This document shows positions 1 to 8,068 of a DNA stretch of 39,682 nt, one piece after another (position 1 is the stretch's first letter; each line of letters opens with the position of its first letter). The DNA comes from an uncultured Flavobacteriaceae bacterium (GTDB lineage: Bacteria; Bacteroidota; Bacteroidia; Flavobacteriales; Flavobacteriaceae): positions 1-39,682 of the forward strand of contig CAJXEB010000019.1 in the NCBI GenBank assembly GCA_913052585.1. The letters run 5' to 3'. Made by a program: the position numbers and the translations under genes. A model generated the notes under the pieces. The model was given only the letters and a program-made list of their open reading frames with translations. It did not search any database and was not told where the DNA came from.

Positions 1-33
1 AGTGTTCACCTTTTTTTGCCCCAAATCTACCAT
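1..33 (-). CDS. possible 5' end of a leftward gene (partial)
   Basis: An ATG on the minus strand at 33-31 opens a frame (M V D L G Q K K V N T) that stays open to the window edge. It lies about 24 bases downstream of the start predicted from a well-formed promoter at 64-95 on the same strand. That promoter is the only reason to suspect a gene, because 11 codons are too few to identify a product. It could also be chance. Confidence 0.25.
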   Translation of the reverse strand, partial: MVDLGQKKVNT

Positions 34-63
34 GAACTTAACATACTTATGCTATGGTATACT

Positions 64-95
64 CAAATATATATTTTATTAATAAACTACAGCAA
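64..95 (-). promoter_or_regulatory. Bacteroidota-type promoter reading off the left edge
   Basis: On the minus strand a TTG (95-93) is followed after 21 bases by TATATTTG (71-64). This matches the Bacteroidota consensus TTG-N19-21-TAnnTTTG. Transcription would start near 57 and leave the window on the left. The remaining sequence of 1-176 shows nothing else I can support. Confidence 0.5.
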
Positions 96-176
96 GTTTT
101 TTCCTACTTTTAGATGAAATTCGCTTTAAATTCGATTAAGTGCATATATTTTATTAAATAGTATTCTAATTTAACA

Positions 177-821
177 TTAAACATAATAATAAATAGCAAT
201 AAAATGACAAATACTTCCACTTAATACAAATACATGGAATATAGCATGATTGTATTTTATTTTTTGAATACTATATAATATCGCTCCAATAGTATAAGAA
301 ACCCCTCCTGCAAGCAGCCAATAAAACCCTTCAATTAAGATATTATCTAGAATTGGTTTTATTACTATCATAACAATCCAGCCCATTAAAACATAAGCTG
401 TTGTAGATGCTTTCTCAAACCTCCCAGTGTAAAAAAGTTTTAAAACAATTCCAATTAATGCAATACCCCAAACAATTCCAAAAATTATCCAGCCTAATGT
501 TCCTTTTAAAGTTATTAGTGTAAAAGGCGTATAGCTTCCTGCAATTAGAATATAAATTGAAGCATGATCAAATATATTTAATTGTCTTCTCCTTTTTGGG
601 TCTTTTGAATTATGAAATAAAGTAGAAGCTGCATAAAGAATTATTAAACTTAGCCCAAAAATACTGAAGCTAATTATTCGCACTAAACTTCCTTCATTAA
701 TTGTTTTAGATACTAAAAGAATTAATGCTATGATACTTAGCAGAAGCCCTAAAGCATGGGTATAAACATTCCATTTTTCTTCTAAAGGAGCGTAATTTTT
801 CATGAACTCGTTGTCTTTCAT
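177..821 (-). CDS. hemolysin III / PAQR-family membrane protein
   Basis: An integral membrane protein of 214 residues with about seven hydrophobic segments, the usual size for the bacterial HlyIII (TrhA/YqfA) branch of the PAQR family. The conserved polar residues are visible: H22 in the first helix, S66 and H70 (SxxxH), D85 in FDHASIY, and H192, H196 and H206 in the last segments. In this superfamily the His/Asp set binds zinc and is linked to hydrolase-like activity. Bacterial members affect membrane energetics, and the name hemolysin is historical. The ATG directly abuts the TAA of the upstream membrane protein, so the two are probably co-transcribed with the PurF-like gene. An internal Met7 is an alternative start. 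Confidence 0.85.
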   Translation of the reverse strand: MKDNEFMKNYAPLEEKWNVYTHALGLLLSIIALILLVSKTINEGSLVRIISFSIFGLSLIILYAASTLFHNSKDPKRRRQLNIFDHASIYILIAGSYTPFTLITLKGTLGWIIFGIVWGIALIGIVLKLFYTGRFEKASTTAYVLMGWIVMIVIKPILDNILIEGFYWLLAGGVSYTIGAILYSIQKIKYNHAIFHVFVLSGSICHFIAIYYYV

Positions 822-1304
822 TTAAAGAGTAATTTTTTTAATAATATCTTTAAGGTCGTTTTCTTTTTGAGTTCCTATTAAGAATTTAGATTTGTCTTTT
901 AATACAATAGCTAAGCCCATTTTACCTTTGATATTATAAACAGTTCCGTAGGAAGTCCACTTTCTAATTCCCCAACCTCCAACAAATCCATAATCAACAA
1001 CCTCTACCGAAACAACATCAATCCAATTTACAGTTTTGAATAAAAAGGGAAAGAATTTCAGTTTACATTCTGTTTTAGAAATTTCGGTTTTTAATTTTAT
1101 AATTTTAATTAAGCCTATAATAAGGTATGTAATTCCAGAAAAAATAATAATCCCAAGATTAGACATAGGATTACTGCCAAATTCTTTTCCTAAAATTAAT
1201 TGATTATAAACTCCAAATAATGATATAATTCCAATACCAATTAACAAAAGCCATAACCACCATTGGGTAAATTGTTGCTCTTCTTTAAAAAGTATTTTTA
1301 ACAT
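822..1304 (-). CDS. small two-helix membrane protein with PH-like C-terminal part, function unknown
   Basis: A protein of 160 residues. Residues about 16-36 and 49-69 form two membrane helices after a short amphipathic start rich in Trp and Gln. The C-terminal half (about 75-160) is beta-rich, with a Gly/Trp patch at GGWGIRKW and a terminal Gly-Thr-Gln stretch. This resembles small membrane proteins with a PH-like domain that recur in Bacteroidota, but no family name is certain. It begins two bases after the PurF-like stop codon and ends exactly where the HlyIII start begins. That packing suggests translational coupling, but gives no function. Confidence 0.6.
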   Translation of the reverse strand: MLKILFKEEQQFTQWWLWLLLIGIGIISLFGVYNQLILGKEFGSNPMSNLGIIIFSGITYLIIGLIKIIKLKTEISKTECKLKFFPFLFKTVNWIDVVSVEVVDYGFVGGWGIRKWTSYGTVYNIKGKMGLAIVLKDKSKFLIGTQKENDLKDIIKKITL

Positions 1305-1306
1305 TA

Positions 1307-3205
1307 TTAATAAGCTCTTTCCGGATTTCCTTCAACAAAATTAATATATGCTTTGTTAACGACTCTATTACCACCTGGAGTTGGATAATTACCTGTAAAA
1401 TACCAATCACCAAGATTATCAGGACACGCTTTATGAAGATCATCCACCGATTGAAAAATTACTTTTACTTCGGCTTTAATGCTTTTTTCGCTTATTATTT
1501 CAGCTATTTTATCTGAAACTTCCTCATCGGTAAAAGGAGCATACAATTCTTTAACATGATTAATTTGCTCTGTATCTGGAACGCCTTCTTGAGCCTTACA
1601 TTTTTTATAAATGACATCTATGATACTTTCTGTACCTCGATCTTTATGTAACGCTAATGCTCCTTGGAAAGCGACTAAAGCTTCCAATCGTGCCATATCA
1701 ATACCGTAACAATCAGGATATCTAATTTGTGGCGCCGAAGATACTACTACAATCTTCTTAGGGTTTAAACGATCTAGCATTTTAAGGATACTCTTTTTCA
1801 AAGTAGTTCCTCTAACAATACTATCATCAATAATAACCAAGTTATCCTCTTTTCTTACAACTCCATAAGTAACATCATAAACATGAGCAACTAAATCATC
1901 CCTACTACTGTCTTCAGTAATAAAAGTTCTTAGTTTTACATCTTTAATTGCAATTTTTTCAGTTCTAATTTTATGAGATAATATTTCTTGAAGCCTTTCA
2001 TTTGTTAACCCTTCTTTTTCTTCAAGTATGGCGTCGTTTTTTTGTTTATTTAATTCATCTTGAGCCGCTTCTAACATTCCATAAAAAGATGTTTCTGCAG
2101 TATTAGGAATAAATGAAAAAACGGTGTTTTCTGTGTCGTGTTTAATCGCTTTTAAAACCTTAGGCATTAAAAGCTTTCCTAAATTTTTTCTTTCTTGATA
2201 AATTTCTGCATCACTTCCTCTTGAAAAATAAATACGCTCAAACGAACAAGATTTTTTCTCTAATGGCTCTAATATTTTTGAAATAGACATATACCCATCT
2301 TTTCTTAAAAGAAGTGCATGACCAGGATCTAACTCTTTAATCTCTTCAAAAGGAACATTAAAAACGGTCTGTATTGCTGGTCTTTCTGAAGCAACTACTA
2401 CAACTTCATCATCTTTATAATAAAAAGCTGGACGAATTCCCGCAGGATCTCTAAATACAAATGAATCTCCATGACCTAATAATCCAGCCATTGCATATCC
2501 TCCATCCCAATGTATTGCAGATTTTCGAAGGATTTTTGCAAGATTTATATTTTCAACAATAAACTGAGAGGATTCAATTTTAGATAGACCTTTTGCTTTT
2601 GCTTTCTTGTAAAGCTTTCTAACTGCATCGTCTAAAAAATGACCGATTTTTTCCATGACAGTAATGGTATCAGCCTTTTCCTTAGGATGCATCCCAAGTT
2701 TAATTAAATCATCGAAAAGCTCCGTAGTATTAGTCATATTAAAATTTCCCGCAATAATTAAATTACGGTGCATCCAGTTATTTTGTCTTAAAAAGGGGTG
2801 TACATGTTCTACGCTATTACCTCCAAAAGTTCCATACCTCACATGGCCTAACATCAACTCTCCTAAATAGGGAATGTGTGTTTTTTGAGCTGAAACATCA
2901 TCTTTATATTCTGGATTTTGAGTTAATTCGTCATTTATACGATTATTTATTTTTGAAAAAATATCCTGAATAGGTTGTGCAGCATTAGATCGAACTCTAC
3001 TAATATAACGTTCGCCTGGTTCTACATTTAATTTAATACTTGCAAAACCCGCACCATCTTGTCCACGATTATGCTGTTTCTCCATCATTAAATACATTTT
3101 ATTAATACCATAAAAAGCAGTTCCATACTTTTCTTTATAGAATTCTAATGGCTTAAGAAGTCGAACTAGTGCAATTCCACATTCATGTTTTAAAGCATCA
3201 CTCAT
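1307..3205 (-). CDS. purF: PurF-like amidophosphoribosyltransferase (long Bacteroidota form)
   Basis: This 632-residue protein joins a class II glutamine amidotransferase half to a phosphoribosyltransferase half. Canonical PurF makes 5-phosphoribosylamine from PRPP and glutamine, the first purine step. The likely nucleophile is C9, after an eight-residue leader ending in Glu, like the cleaved PurF propeptide. GHVRYGT (120-126) supplies the Arg, D179 matches the conserved Asp, FRDPAGIRP is at 251-259 and the PRPP loop VIIDDSIVRGTT is at 457-468. The protein is over 100 residues longer than ordinary PurF, with extra sequence near 60-115 and 370-430. The oxyanion motif reads AGNFN (152-156), with Phe where Gly is usual. 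It may be a paralogue rather than the main PurF, so the symbol is provisional. It is first in a leftward cluster with the two membrane genes. Confidence 0.75.
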   Translation of the reverse strand: MSDALKHECGIALVRLLKPLEFYKEKYGTAFYGINKMYLMMEKQHNRGQDGAGFASIKLNVEPGERYISRVRSNAAQPIQDIFSKINNRINDELTQNPEYKDDVSAQKTHIPYLGELMLGHVRYGTFGGNSVEHVHPFLRQNNWMHRNLIIAGNFNMTNTTELFDDLIKLGMHPKEKADTITVMEKIGHFLDDAVRKLYKKAKAKGLSKIESSQFIVENINLAKILRKSAIHWDGGYAMAGLLGHGDSFVFRDPAGIRPAFYYKDDEVVVVASERPAIQTVFNVPFEEIKELDPGHALLLRKDGYMSISKILEPLEKKSCSFERIYFSRGSDAEIYQERKNLGKLLMPKVLKAIKHDTENTVFSFIPNTAETSFYGMLEAAQDELNKQKNDAILEEKEGLTNERLQEILSHKIRTEKIAIKDVKLRTFITEDSSRDDLVAHVYDVTYGVVRKEDNLVIIDDSIVRGTTLKKSILKMLDRLNPKKIVVVSSAPQIRYPDCYGIDMARLEALVAFQGALALHKDRGTESIIDVIYKKCKAQEGVPDTEQINHVKELYAPFTDEEVSDKIAEIISEKSIKAEVKVIFQSVDDLHKACPDNLGDWYFTGNYPTPGGNRVVNKAYINFVEGNPERAY

Positions 3206-3227
3206 AATATAATTTCAATATTTTAAT

Positions 3228-3250
3228 AAAAAAAACCCTGCATTACAGGG
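3228..3250 (-). terminator. intrinsic terminator after the PfkB-family gene
   Basis: Read leftward, a CCCTG-TAATG-CAGGG hairpin (3250-3236) is followed by eight T (3235-3228). It lies 9 bases past the pfkB-type stop and ends only 22 bases before the PurF-like start. It therefore separates the two genes or acts as an attenuator. Confidence 0.7.
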
Positions 3251-3259
3251 CGTGTTATT

Positions 3260-4183
3260 TTATTCGCTTAAATCGAATTGCGTTAAATTTTTAAACTGAA
3301 CTATCCGCTCGTATAGTTCCTCTTTCTCAAGATTAATCATTCGTTCGGTTCCAAATTTTTCAACAGAAAAAGAAGCTAAAGCCGAACCATAAATAATTGC
3401 TTTCTTAAGATTACCAAAACTATAATCTTCTGTTTTCGCAAGATATCCTGCAAATCCACCAGCAAAAGTATCTCCTGCTCCTGTAGGGTCAAAAACTTCT
3501 TTTAATGGTAAAGCTGGCGCATAAAATATTTCATCTTCAAAAAACAATAATGCACCATGTTCTCCTTTTTTAATAACTACAAATTCTGGGCCCATAGTCA
3601 TTATTTTTTTAGCTGCAACAACTAAAGAATATTCTCCCGTTAATTGTCTGGCCTCTTCGTCATTTATAGTAATCACATCTACTTTTGCAATTACTTTCAT
3701 CAAGTCATCTAAAGCAGAATCCATCCAGAAATTCATAGTATCAAGAATCACTATATCGGGCTTTTCGTTCATTTGCTCAATTACCCTTAACTGAACTAAG
3801 GGGTGCAAATTTCCTAGCATCACTACTTTAGCATCTTTATATGATTCCGGAACGACAGGTTTAAAATCTGCCAAAACATTCAATTCTGTTATTAAAGTAT
3901 CTCTAGTATTCATATCATTATGATATTTTCCACTCCAGAAAAATGTCTTTCCGTTTTCTACTACTTCAAGGCAAGAAACATCTAAACCTCTATCTTCTAA
4001 CATATCAATATATTCTTTCGGAAAATCACCTCCAACAACCGAAACAATTGCACCATCTACTTCAAATTGAGATGCTGCTAATCCAATAAAAGTAGCTGCA
4101 CCACCTAAAATTTTATCAGTTTTCCCAAAAGGAGTTTCAATGGCATCAAAAGCTACCGTTCCAACAATAATAAGTTTACTCAT
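3260..4183 (-). CDS. PfkB-family carbohydrate/nucleoside kinase
   Basis: A ribokinase-fold kinase of 307 residues, the normal family length. The N-terminal GG motif is at 27-28 (ILGGAA). The C-terminal signature DPTGAGDTFAGGF begins at D232 and carries the anion-hole glycines and the catalytic base D238. PfkB kinases phosphorylate sugars or nucleosides with ATP, and the substrate cannot be read from sequence. Its position next to a PurF-like gene hints at ribose or nucleoside metabolism, but a terminator separates them. A TAACTTTG box upstream gives it its own promoter. Confidence 0.88.
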   Translation of the reverse strand: MSKLIIVGTVAFDAIETPFGKTDKILGGAATFIGLAASQFEVDGAIVSVVGGDFPKEYIDMLEDRGLDVSCLEVVENGKTFFWSGKYHNDMNTRDTLITELNVLADFKPVVPESYKDAKVVMLGNLHPLVQLRVIEQMNEKPDIVILDTMNFWMDSALDDLMKVIAKVDVITINDEEARQLTGEYSLVVAAKKIMTMGPEFVVIKKGEHGALLFFEDEIFYAPALPLKEVFDPTGAGDTFAGGFAGYLAKTEDYSFGNLKKAIIYGSALASFSVEKFGTERMINLEKEELYERIVQFKNLTQFDLSE

Positions 4184-4204
4184 AAAAGTGTTTTAAACAA
4201 GACG

Positions 4205-4212
4205 CAAAGTTA
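4205..4212 (-). promoter_or_regulatory. -7 promoter box of the PfkB-family gene
   Basis: TAACTTTG on the minus strand is an exact TAnnTTTG box 21 bases upstream of the ATG. No TTG is present at the expected -33 distance, so the call rests on the -7 box alone. Confidence 0.5.
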
Positions 4213-4318
4213 GGGAAATTAATTACATTATTTGTTCATTACTTGTTCATTACTATAATAAAAAACGAGCTGTCAAAATTAAAAAACAAGTATTTTTATA
4301 TATTCTAAAACCTCTCTT

Positions 4319-6655
4319 TTGAAAAATACATTTTTTTTAAAGCTATTACTTATATTATTCCCCTTCATTTTATTTTCACAAGAGGAAATTCCTTTTCGAG
4401 TTCAAAAAAAAATGTATTTAAAAGGTAATTCTATTCTCATTGGGAATACCATACTAGGCAACCATAAAACAGAGGCTTTTGACAATGAAAACGAAAGTAA
4501 TGATGCCGTAAATATGAAATATATTGATATTGATAATGACGACACCACCTTCTCTTCTAGTGCTTCTGAAATTTTAATACCAGAAACGTCTAGTGAAATT
4601 GTTTATGCAGGTTTATATTGGAGTGCAATATATCCTGCCGAAAAAACCACAATGCAGCAGAGTAAAAGAGAAATAAAGTATAAAAACAAAGGCGGTAGAA
4701 GCCTAGATTTTAATACTGTGCTAATTAAAACTGCTGAACAACCTTATACTGCAATTAAGGGTGAAATAATATTTGATGCCGAAAAAAATGAAGTATTTAA
4801 AAATGATTCCCCATATAGTTGTCGAGCAGATATTACTTCCTATTTAAATAAGTTAAAAAACTCTAATGGCCTTTTTACGGTTGCCAACATTAAAGCCACA
4901 CAAGGCCAGCCACAAGGAGGTAGTGCAGGCGGATGGATGTTATACATTGTATATAAGGACGTTACACAAACACCAAAATATTTTACCACCTATGATGGTT
5001 TTAGACAAATAAATAAAAAGGGTCTTGAAATTATTTTTGATGATTTTCAAACCAAGGTTGCCGGATCGTTCACCTCTACATTAGTAATGGCAGCAATGGA
5101 AGGAGATTTCAAGATAAAAACTGATAAGTGTGCTATTTTTAACCCGGAAACTCAAAAATTTGTTTTTATTAAAACACCAGAACGGAAACCAAACAATTTC
5201 TTCAAAAGCGCAATCACAACAACATCTAATAGAGTCCCATCGAGTAAGAATACACTTGGCTTTGATCTAATAAAAACAAAACTTCCAGATGGTATTATTG
5301 CGAATAATGCAAGCCAAACTCTTATTAAATTTAGCACCAAAGCAGATCGATTTTATCTTTTATTTACTGCTTTTGAAACAGAAATTGAGAAAGCCTTCCT
5401 TAGTGAAAAGAGTGAAAATGTTGCTATAGTGGCTATAAAAAACACAGAAGAAGAAGAAGAAGAAGTGGTAGCAAAAGATTCTGTTTTAGCGCTTGTAGAA
5501 AAAGAGAAAAACCAAATTTTAATTAAAAAACCAAAAGAAGAACTCCCTTTTGTTACAATACCATCGGCAAATCCAGCGTATAAAATTATAGTAACCAATA
5601 ATGGACCAAGTGATGCTTATAATGTAGTTGTAAGTGATCCATTACCAACAGGGATTAGAACTGCAACATGGAATGGTGATAATGGAACAAGTGGAACGGG
5701 TGCATTAAATGACACACTAGCAATCTTAGTCAATGGCGCAACAGTAACTTATACAGTAATCTTAAGTGTGCCTTCAGATTTTACAGGAGACTTAACGAAT
5801 ATAGTTACAGTAACAAGTGATACACCAGATCCAGACCCAACGTGTAAAGATTGTATAGACACAAACACTCCAGCTCCAATGGCAGACATTGTAACTGTAA
5901 AAGATGATGGCCAAACAACATATACAGCCGGAGAAGTTCTAGTGTACACATTAACAGTAAGCAACAATGGACCAAGTGATGCTTATAATGTAGTAATAAG
6001 TGATCCATTACCAACAGGAACTGCAACGTGGATTGGTGATAACGGAACAAGTGGAACGGGTGCATTAAATGACACATTAGCAACCTTAGCCAATGGCGCA
6101 ACAGTAACTTATACAGTAACCCTAAATGTGCCTTCAGGCTTTAGAGGAGACTTAACGAATGTAGTTGCGGTAACAAGTGACACACTAGATCCAGATCCGA
6201 TCTGTACAGGTTGTACAGACACAAATACACCAGCTCCAATGGCAGACATTGTAACTATAAAAGATGATGGTAAAACAACATATACTGCTGGAGAAGATGT
6301 GGCGTATACGATTACAGTAACCAACAATCAACCAAGTGATACTTCTAATGTTATTAAAACGAAGCCTAAGAAAAAGGCTCCTAAGAATAAGATACGGAGA
6401 TTTACCATTGAAGGAATGGATTCTGGGTACTATTTAGTTACTAATGTTTTTTCTAAATCCAAACTCGCAGAAAATTGGACCAATAAGTTATCAAATTTAG
6501 GCTACAATCCGCAAAGCTATGTGAATCCGAAGAATAATTGGATTTACATATATATTGAGAAGAGTGAGAATCTGTCAGATCTTTTAGCTTCAAAAGAAGC
6601 ATTAAGAAAACAAGATATTTTCAAAGAAGCATGGGTGGCTGGAATTAATAACTAA
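4319..6655 (+). CDS. exported DUF11-repeat protein with C-terminal SPOR-like domain (apparent fusion)
   Basis: A 778-residue protein. Residues 1-20 form a signal peptide (MKNTFFLKLLLILFPFILFS). Residues about 25-375 resemble the head of large flavobacterial surface proteins. After a Glu-rich stretch (six GAA codons at 5447-5464) come DUF11-type repeats: one lacking its head (about 420-521), one complete (522-641) and one cut short (642-678). A Lys/Pro-rich linker leads to a SPOR-like domain (about 700-778; YYLVTNVFSK at its start), a fold that binds peptidoglycan glycans in other proteins. No T9SS type A or B sorting domain is seen. The start codon is TTG at 4319. No in-frame ATG lies close by, and the signal peptide requires a start here. 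The truncated repeats at both ends suggest an in-frame deletion joined an adhesin to a downstream SPOR gene. It may be functional or decaying. Confidence 0.7.
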   Translation: MKNTFFLKLLLILFPFILFSQEEIPFRVQKKMYLKGNSILIGNTILGNHKTEAFDNENESNDAVNMKYIDIDNDDTTFSSSASEILIPETSSEIVYAGLYWSAIYPAEKTTMQQSKREIKYKNKGGRSLDFNTVLIKTAEQPYTAIKGEIIFDAEKNEVFKNDSPYSCRADITSYLNKLKNSNGLFTVANIKATQGQPQGGSAGGWMLYIVYKDVTQTPKYFTTYDGFRQINKKGLEIIFDDFQTKVAGSFTSTLVMAAMEGDFKIKTDKCAIFNPETQKFVFIKTPERKPNNFFKSAITTTSNRVPSSKNTLGFDLIKTKLPDGIIANNASQTLIKFSTKADRFYLLFTAFETEIEKAFLSEKSENVAIVAIKNTEEEEEEVVAKDSVLALVEKEKNQILIKKPKEELPFVTIPSANPAYKIIVTNNGPSDAYNVVVSDPLPTGIRTATWNGDNGTSGTGALNDTLAILVNGATVTYTVILSVPSDFTGDLTNIVTVTSDTPDPDPTCKDCIDTNTPAPMADIVTVKDDGQTTYTAGEVLVYTLTVSNNGPSDAYNVVISDPLPTGTATWIGDNGTSGTGALNDTLATLANGATVTYTVTLNVPSGFRGDLTNVVAVTSDTLDPDPICTGCTDTNTPAPMADIVTIKDDGKTTYTAGEDVAYTITVTNNQPSDTSNVIKTKPKKKAPKNKIRRFTIEGMDSGYYLVTNVFSKSKLAENWTNKLSNLGYNPQSYVNPKNNWIYIYIEKSENLSDLLASKEALRKQDIFKEAWVAGINN
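5576..6351 (+). repeat. tandem DUF11-coding repeats, about 360 bases per unit
   Basis: The same sequence recurs with starts offset by 366 and then 360 bases. For example, ggaccaagtgatgcttataa occurs at 5603 and 5969, with a diverged copy at 6329. Unit 1 lacks its first part, unit 2 (5882-6241) is whole, and unit 3 stops after about 110 bases. Unit 1 carries an extra six bases near 5652. Units 1 and 2 are nearly identical over long stretches, implying recent duplication or gene conversion. Confidence 0.85.
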
Positions 6656-6712
6656 GCTATTCAAAAAGAATACCTCTGTGACTCTTCCTTAAGGATAGTT
6701 GGTTTAAAAAAA

Positions 6713-7348
6713 TTATTTTCTACCAAAATCGGCTGGTATTTCACCCCAAGCCTTTGTTTCCCATTTAATAATAATCGTTTTATAGGTATTGGCTTTTAAC
6801 CAATTTTCTGCTCGCTCGACTAATTCAAATATTTTTTTATTTTTTAAAGTCTGTTTAAGTTTAGTATTGCACTTTTTTCGCTTAACCCACGCAATTGCAA
6901 TTTTAGAATCGCTATAAATTTTTCGGTCGCTATTATGTTGCTTTAAAAATGCTAATCCATGAACCAAAGCTAAAAACTCTCCAACATTATTAGTTCCTTG
7001 ATCAAAAGGTCCTTGATGAAACAACTGCTTTTTGGTTTGAGTATCCACTCCGCGGTATTCCATTATTCCAGGATTACCACTAGAAGCAGCATCTACAGAA
7101 ATAGTATATAAGTTAGGATCTCCAATTTTTAATAACTCTTCTTTAGAAAGCTTTTTCTTTTTAGTGTTGACACCAATATAGTATTTGTATTCTCTTCTGA
7201 ATGCTTTTTTTGCTTCTTCTAAAGTTAAAAACGATTTATATTGAGCGCCTTTTACATCTTTAATAGAACGCTGACATTCTTTCCAAGATTTAAATATCCC
7301 TGCAGGATTACCAAACCAAACTACATAATACTTTTGTTTTTGTGCCAT
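6713..7348 (-). CDS. rnhA: ribonuclease HI with N-terminal viroplasmin (hybrid-binding) domain
   Basis: Cleaves the RNA strand of RNA-DNA hybrids. Residues 5-58 form the viroplasmin-like domain (YYVVWFGNPAGIF start, with FLTLEEAKKAF), which binds hybrids in eukaryotic RNase H1. After a Lys-rich linker, the RNase HI domain spans about 80-211. The four catalytic acids are present: D86 (SVDAASSGNPG), E124 (NNVGEF), D147 (YSDSK) and D207 (ADFGRK). The length of 211 is typical for this Bacteroidota form. It follows purN with a gap of about 30 bases and converges on the DUF11/SPOR gene. Confidence 0.93.
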   Translation of the reverse strand: MAQKQKYYVVWFGNPAGIFKSWKECQRSIKDVKGAQYKSFLTLEEAKKAFRREYKYYIGVNTKKKKLSKEELLKIGDPNLYTISVDAASSGNPGIMEYRGVDTQTKKQLFHQGPFDQGTNNVGEFLALVHGLAFLKQHNSDRKIYSDSKIAIAWVKRKKCNTKLKQTLKNKKIFELVERAENWLKANTYKTIIIKWETKAWGEIPADFGRK

Positions 7349-7378
7349 TGAAATATCGTCGTAATTGGGGTTTTTAAT

Positions 7379-7951
7379 TTATTTATCCTTCTTCAAAATT
7401 TCTTCAATCACTTTCGGAAAATATTCATACTCTAATTCATGTATTTTACTAGCAACAGATGCTGCAGTATCATTTTCTGAAAGCTGAAATCTTTCTTGAA
7501 AAATAACAGCACCTTCATCATAATTTTCATTTACATAATGAATAGTTATACCTGTTTCCGGTTCCTTATGTTTTACTACAGATTCGTGAACATGCATTCC
7601 ATACATTCCTTTTCCTCCATATTTAGGTAATAATGCTGGATGAATATTAATTACTTTGTTTGGGAACTCTTTTAAAATAAATTCAGGAAATTTTAATAAA
7701 AAACCAGCGAGCACTATTAAATCAGGCGATTCCTTTCTAAGTATAGTTATTATTTTATCAGAATCTATAAATTCACTTTTTGTAAAACTTTCTGAAGGAA
7801 CAGATAATTTTTCAGCTCTATACAAAACCTTTGCATCACTTTTATTTGAAAGCACTAAAGTTACTTCAGCAAGATTCGTTTTTTGAAAATATTTAATAAT
7901 ATTCTCAGCGTTTGTACCACTTCCGGAAGCAAATACTACCATACGTTTCAT
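7379..7951 (-). CDS. purN: phosphoribosylglycinamide formyltransferase
   Basis: PurN transfers a formyl group from 10-formyltetrahydrofolate to GAR, the third step of purine synthesis. The protein has 190 residues, the usual length. The phosphate-binding loop SGSGTN is at 9-14. The catalytic set is complete: N102 and H104 in INIHPALLPK, and D145 in NENYDEG. The gene is divergent from acpP and has a TATTTTTG promoter box upstream. It is probably transcribed with rnhA. Confidence 0.95.
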   Translation of the reverse strand: MKRMVVFASGSGTNAENIIKYFQKTNLAEVTLVLSNKSDAKVLYRAEKLSVPSESFTKSEFIDSDKIITILRKESPDLIVLAGFLLKFPEFILKEFPNKVINIHPALLPKYGGKGMYGMHVHESVVKHKEPETGITIHYVNENYDEGAVIFQERFQLSENDTAASVASKIHELEYEYFPKVIEEILKKDK

Positions 7952-7991
7952 AAATATAATTCAATTAAAATAGGTTTAATGCCTATAATTA

Positions 7992-8011
7992 TTTCACAAA
8001 AATACGTGAAA
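7992..8011 (-). promoter_or_regulatory. purN -7 box inside an inverted repeat
   Basis: TATTTTTG on the minus strand (8004-7997) matches TAnnTTTG about 46 bases upstream of the purN ATG. It sits in the loop of the dyad TTTCAC-N8-GTGAAA (7992-8011), a geometry that would suit a repressor site. No TTG at -33 was found. Confidence 0.4.
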
Positions 8012-8068
8012 TGAAGGTTTACTCATCTAAAATGTTTAATTTTAGATTCACATTTTAACATTTAAGTG

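Noticed and set aside
5447-5464. Run of six GAA codons as a phase-variation switch
   Set aside because: A three-base unit cannot shift the frame; it would only change the length of a Glu stretch.
5805-6101. 98-residue minus-strand frame inside the DUF11 repeats
   Set aside because: It is Leu/His-rich low-complexity output of the reverse strand of a repeat, has no promoter, and repeats with the DUF11 period.
6656-6712. TCCTTAAGGA palindrome between convergent genes as a terminator
   Set aside because: The stem is short and no T-run follows it on either strand.
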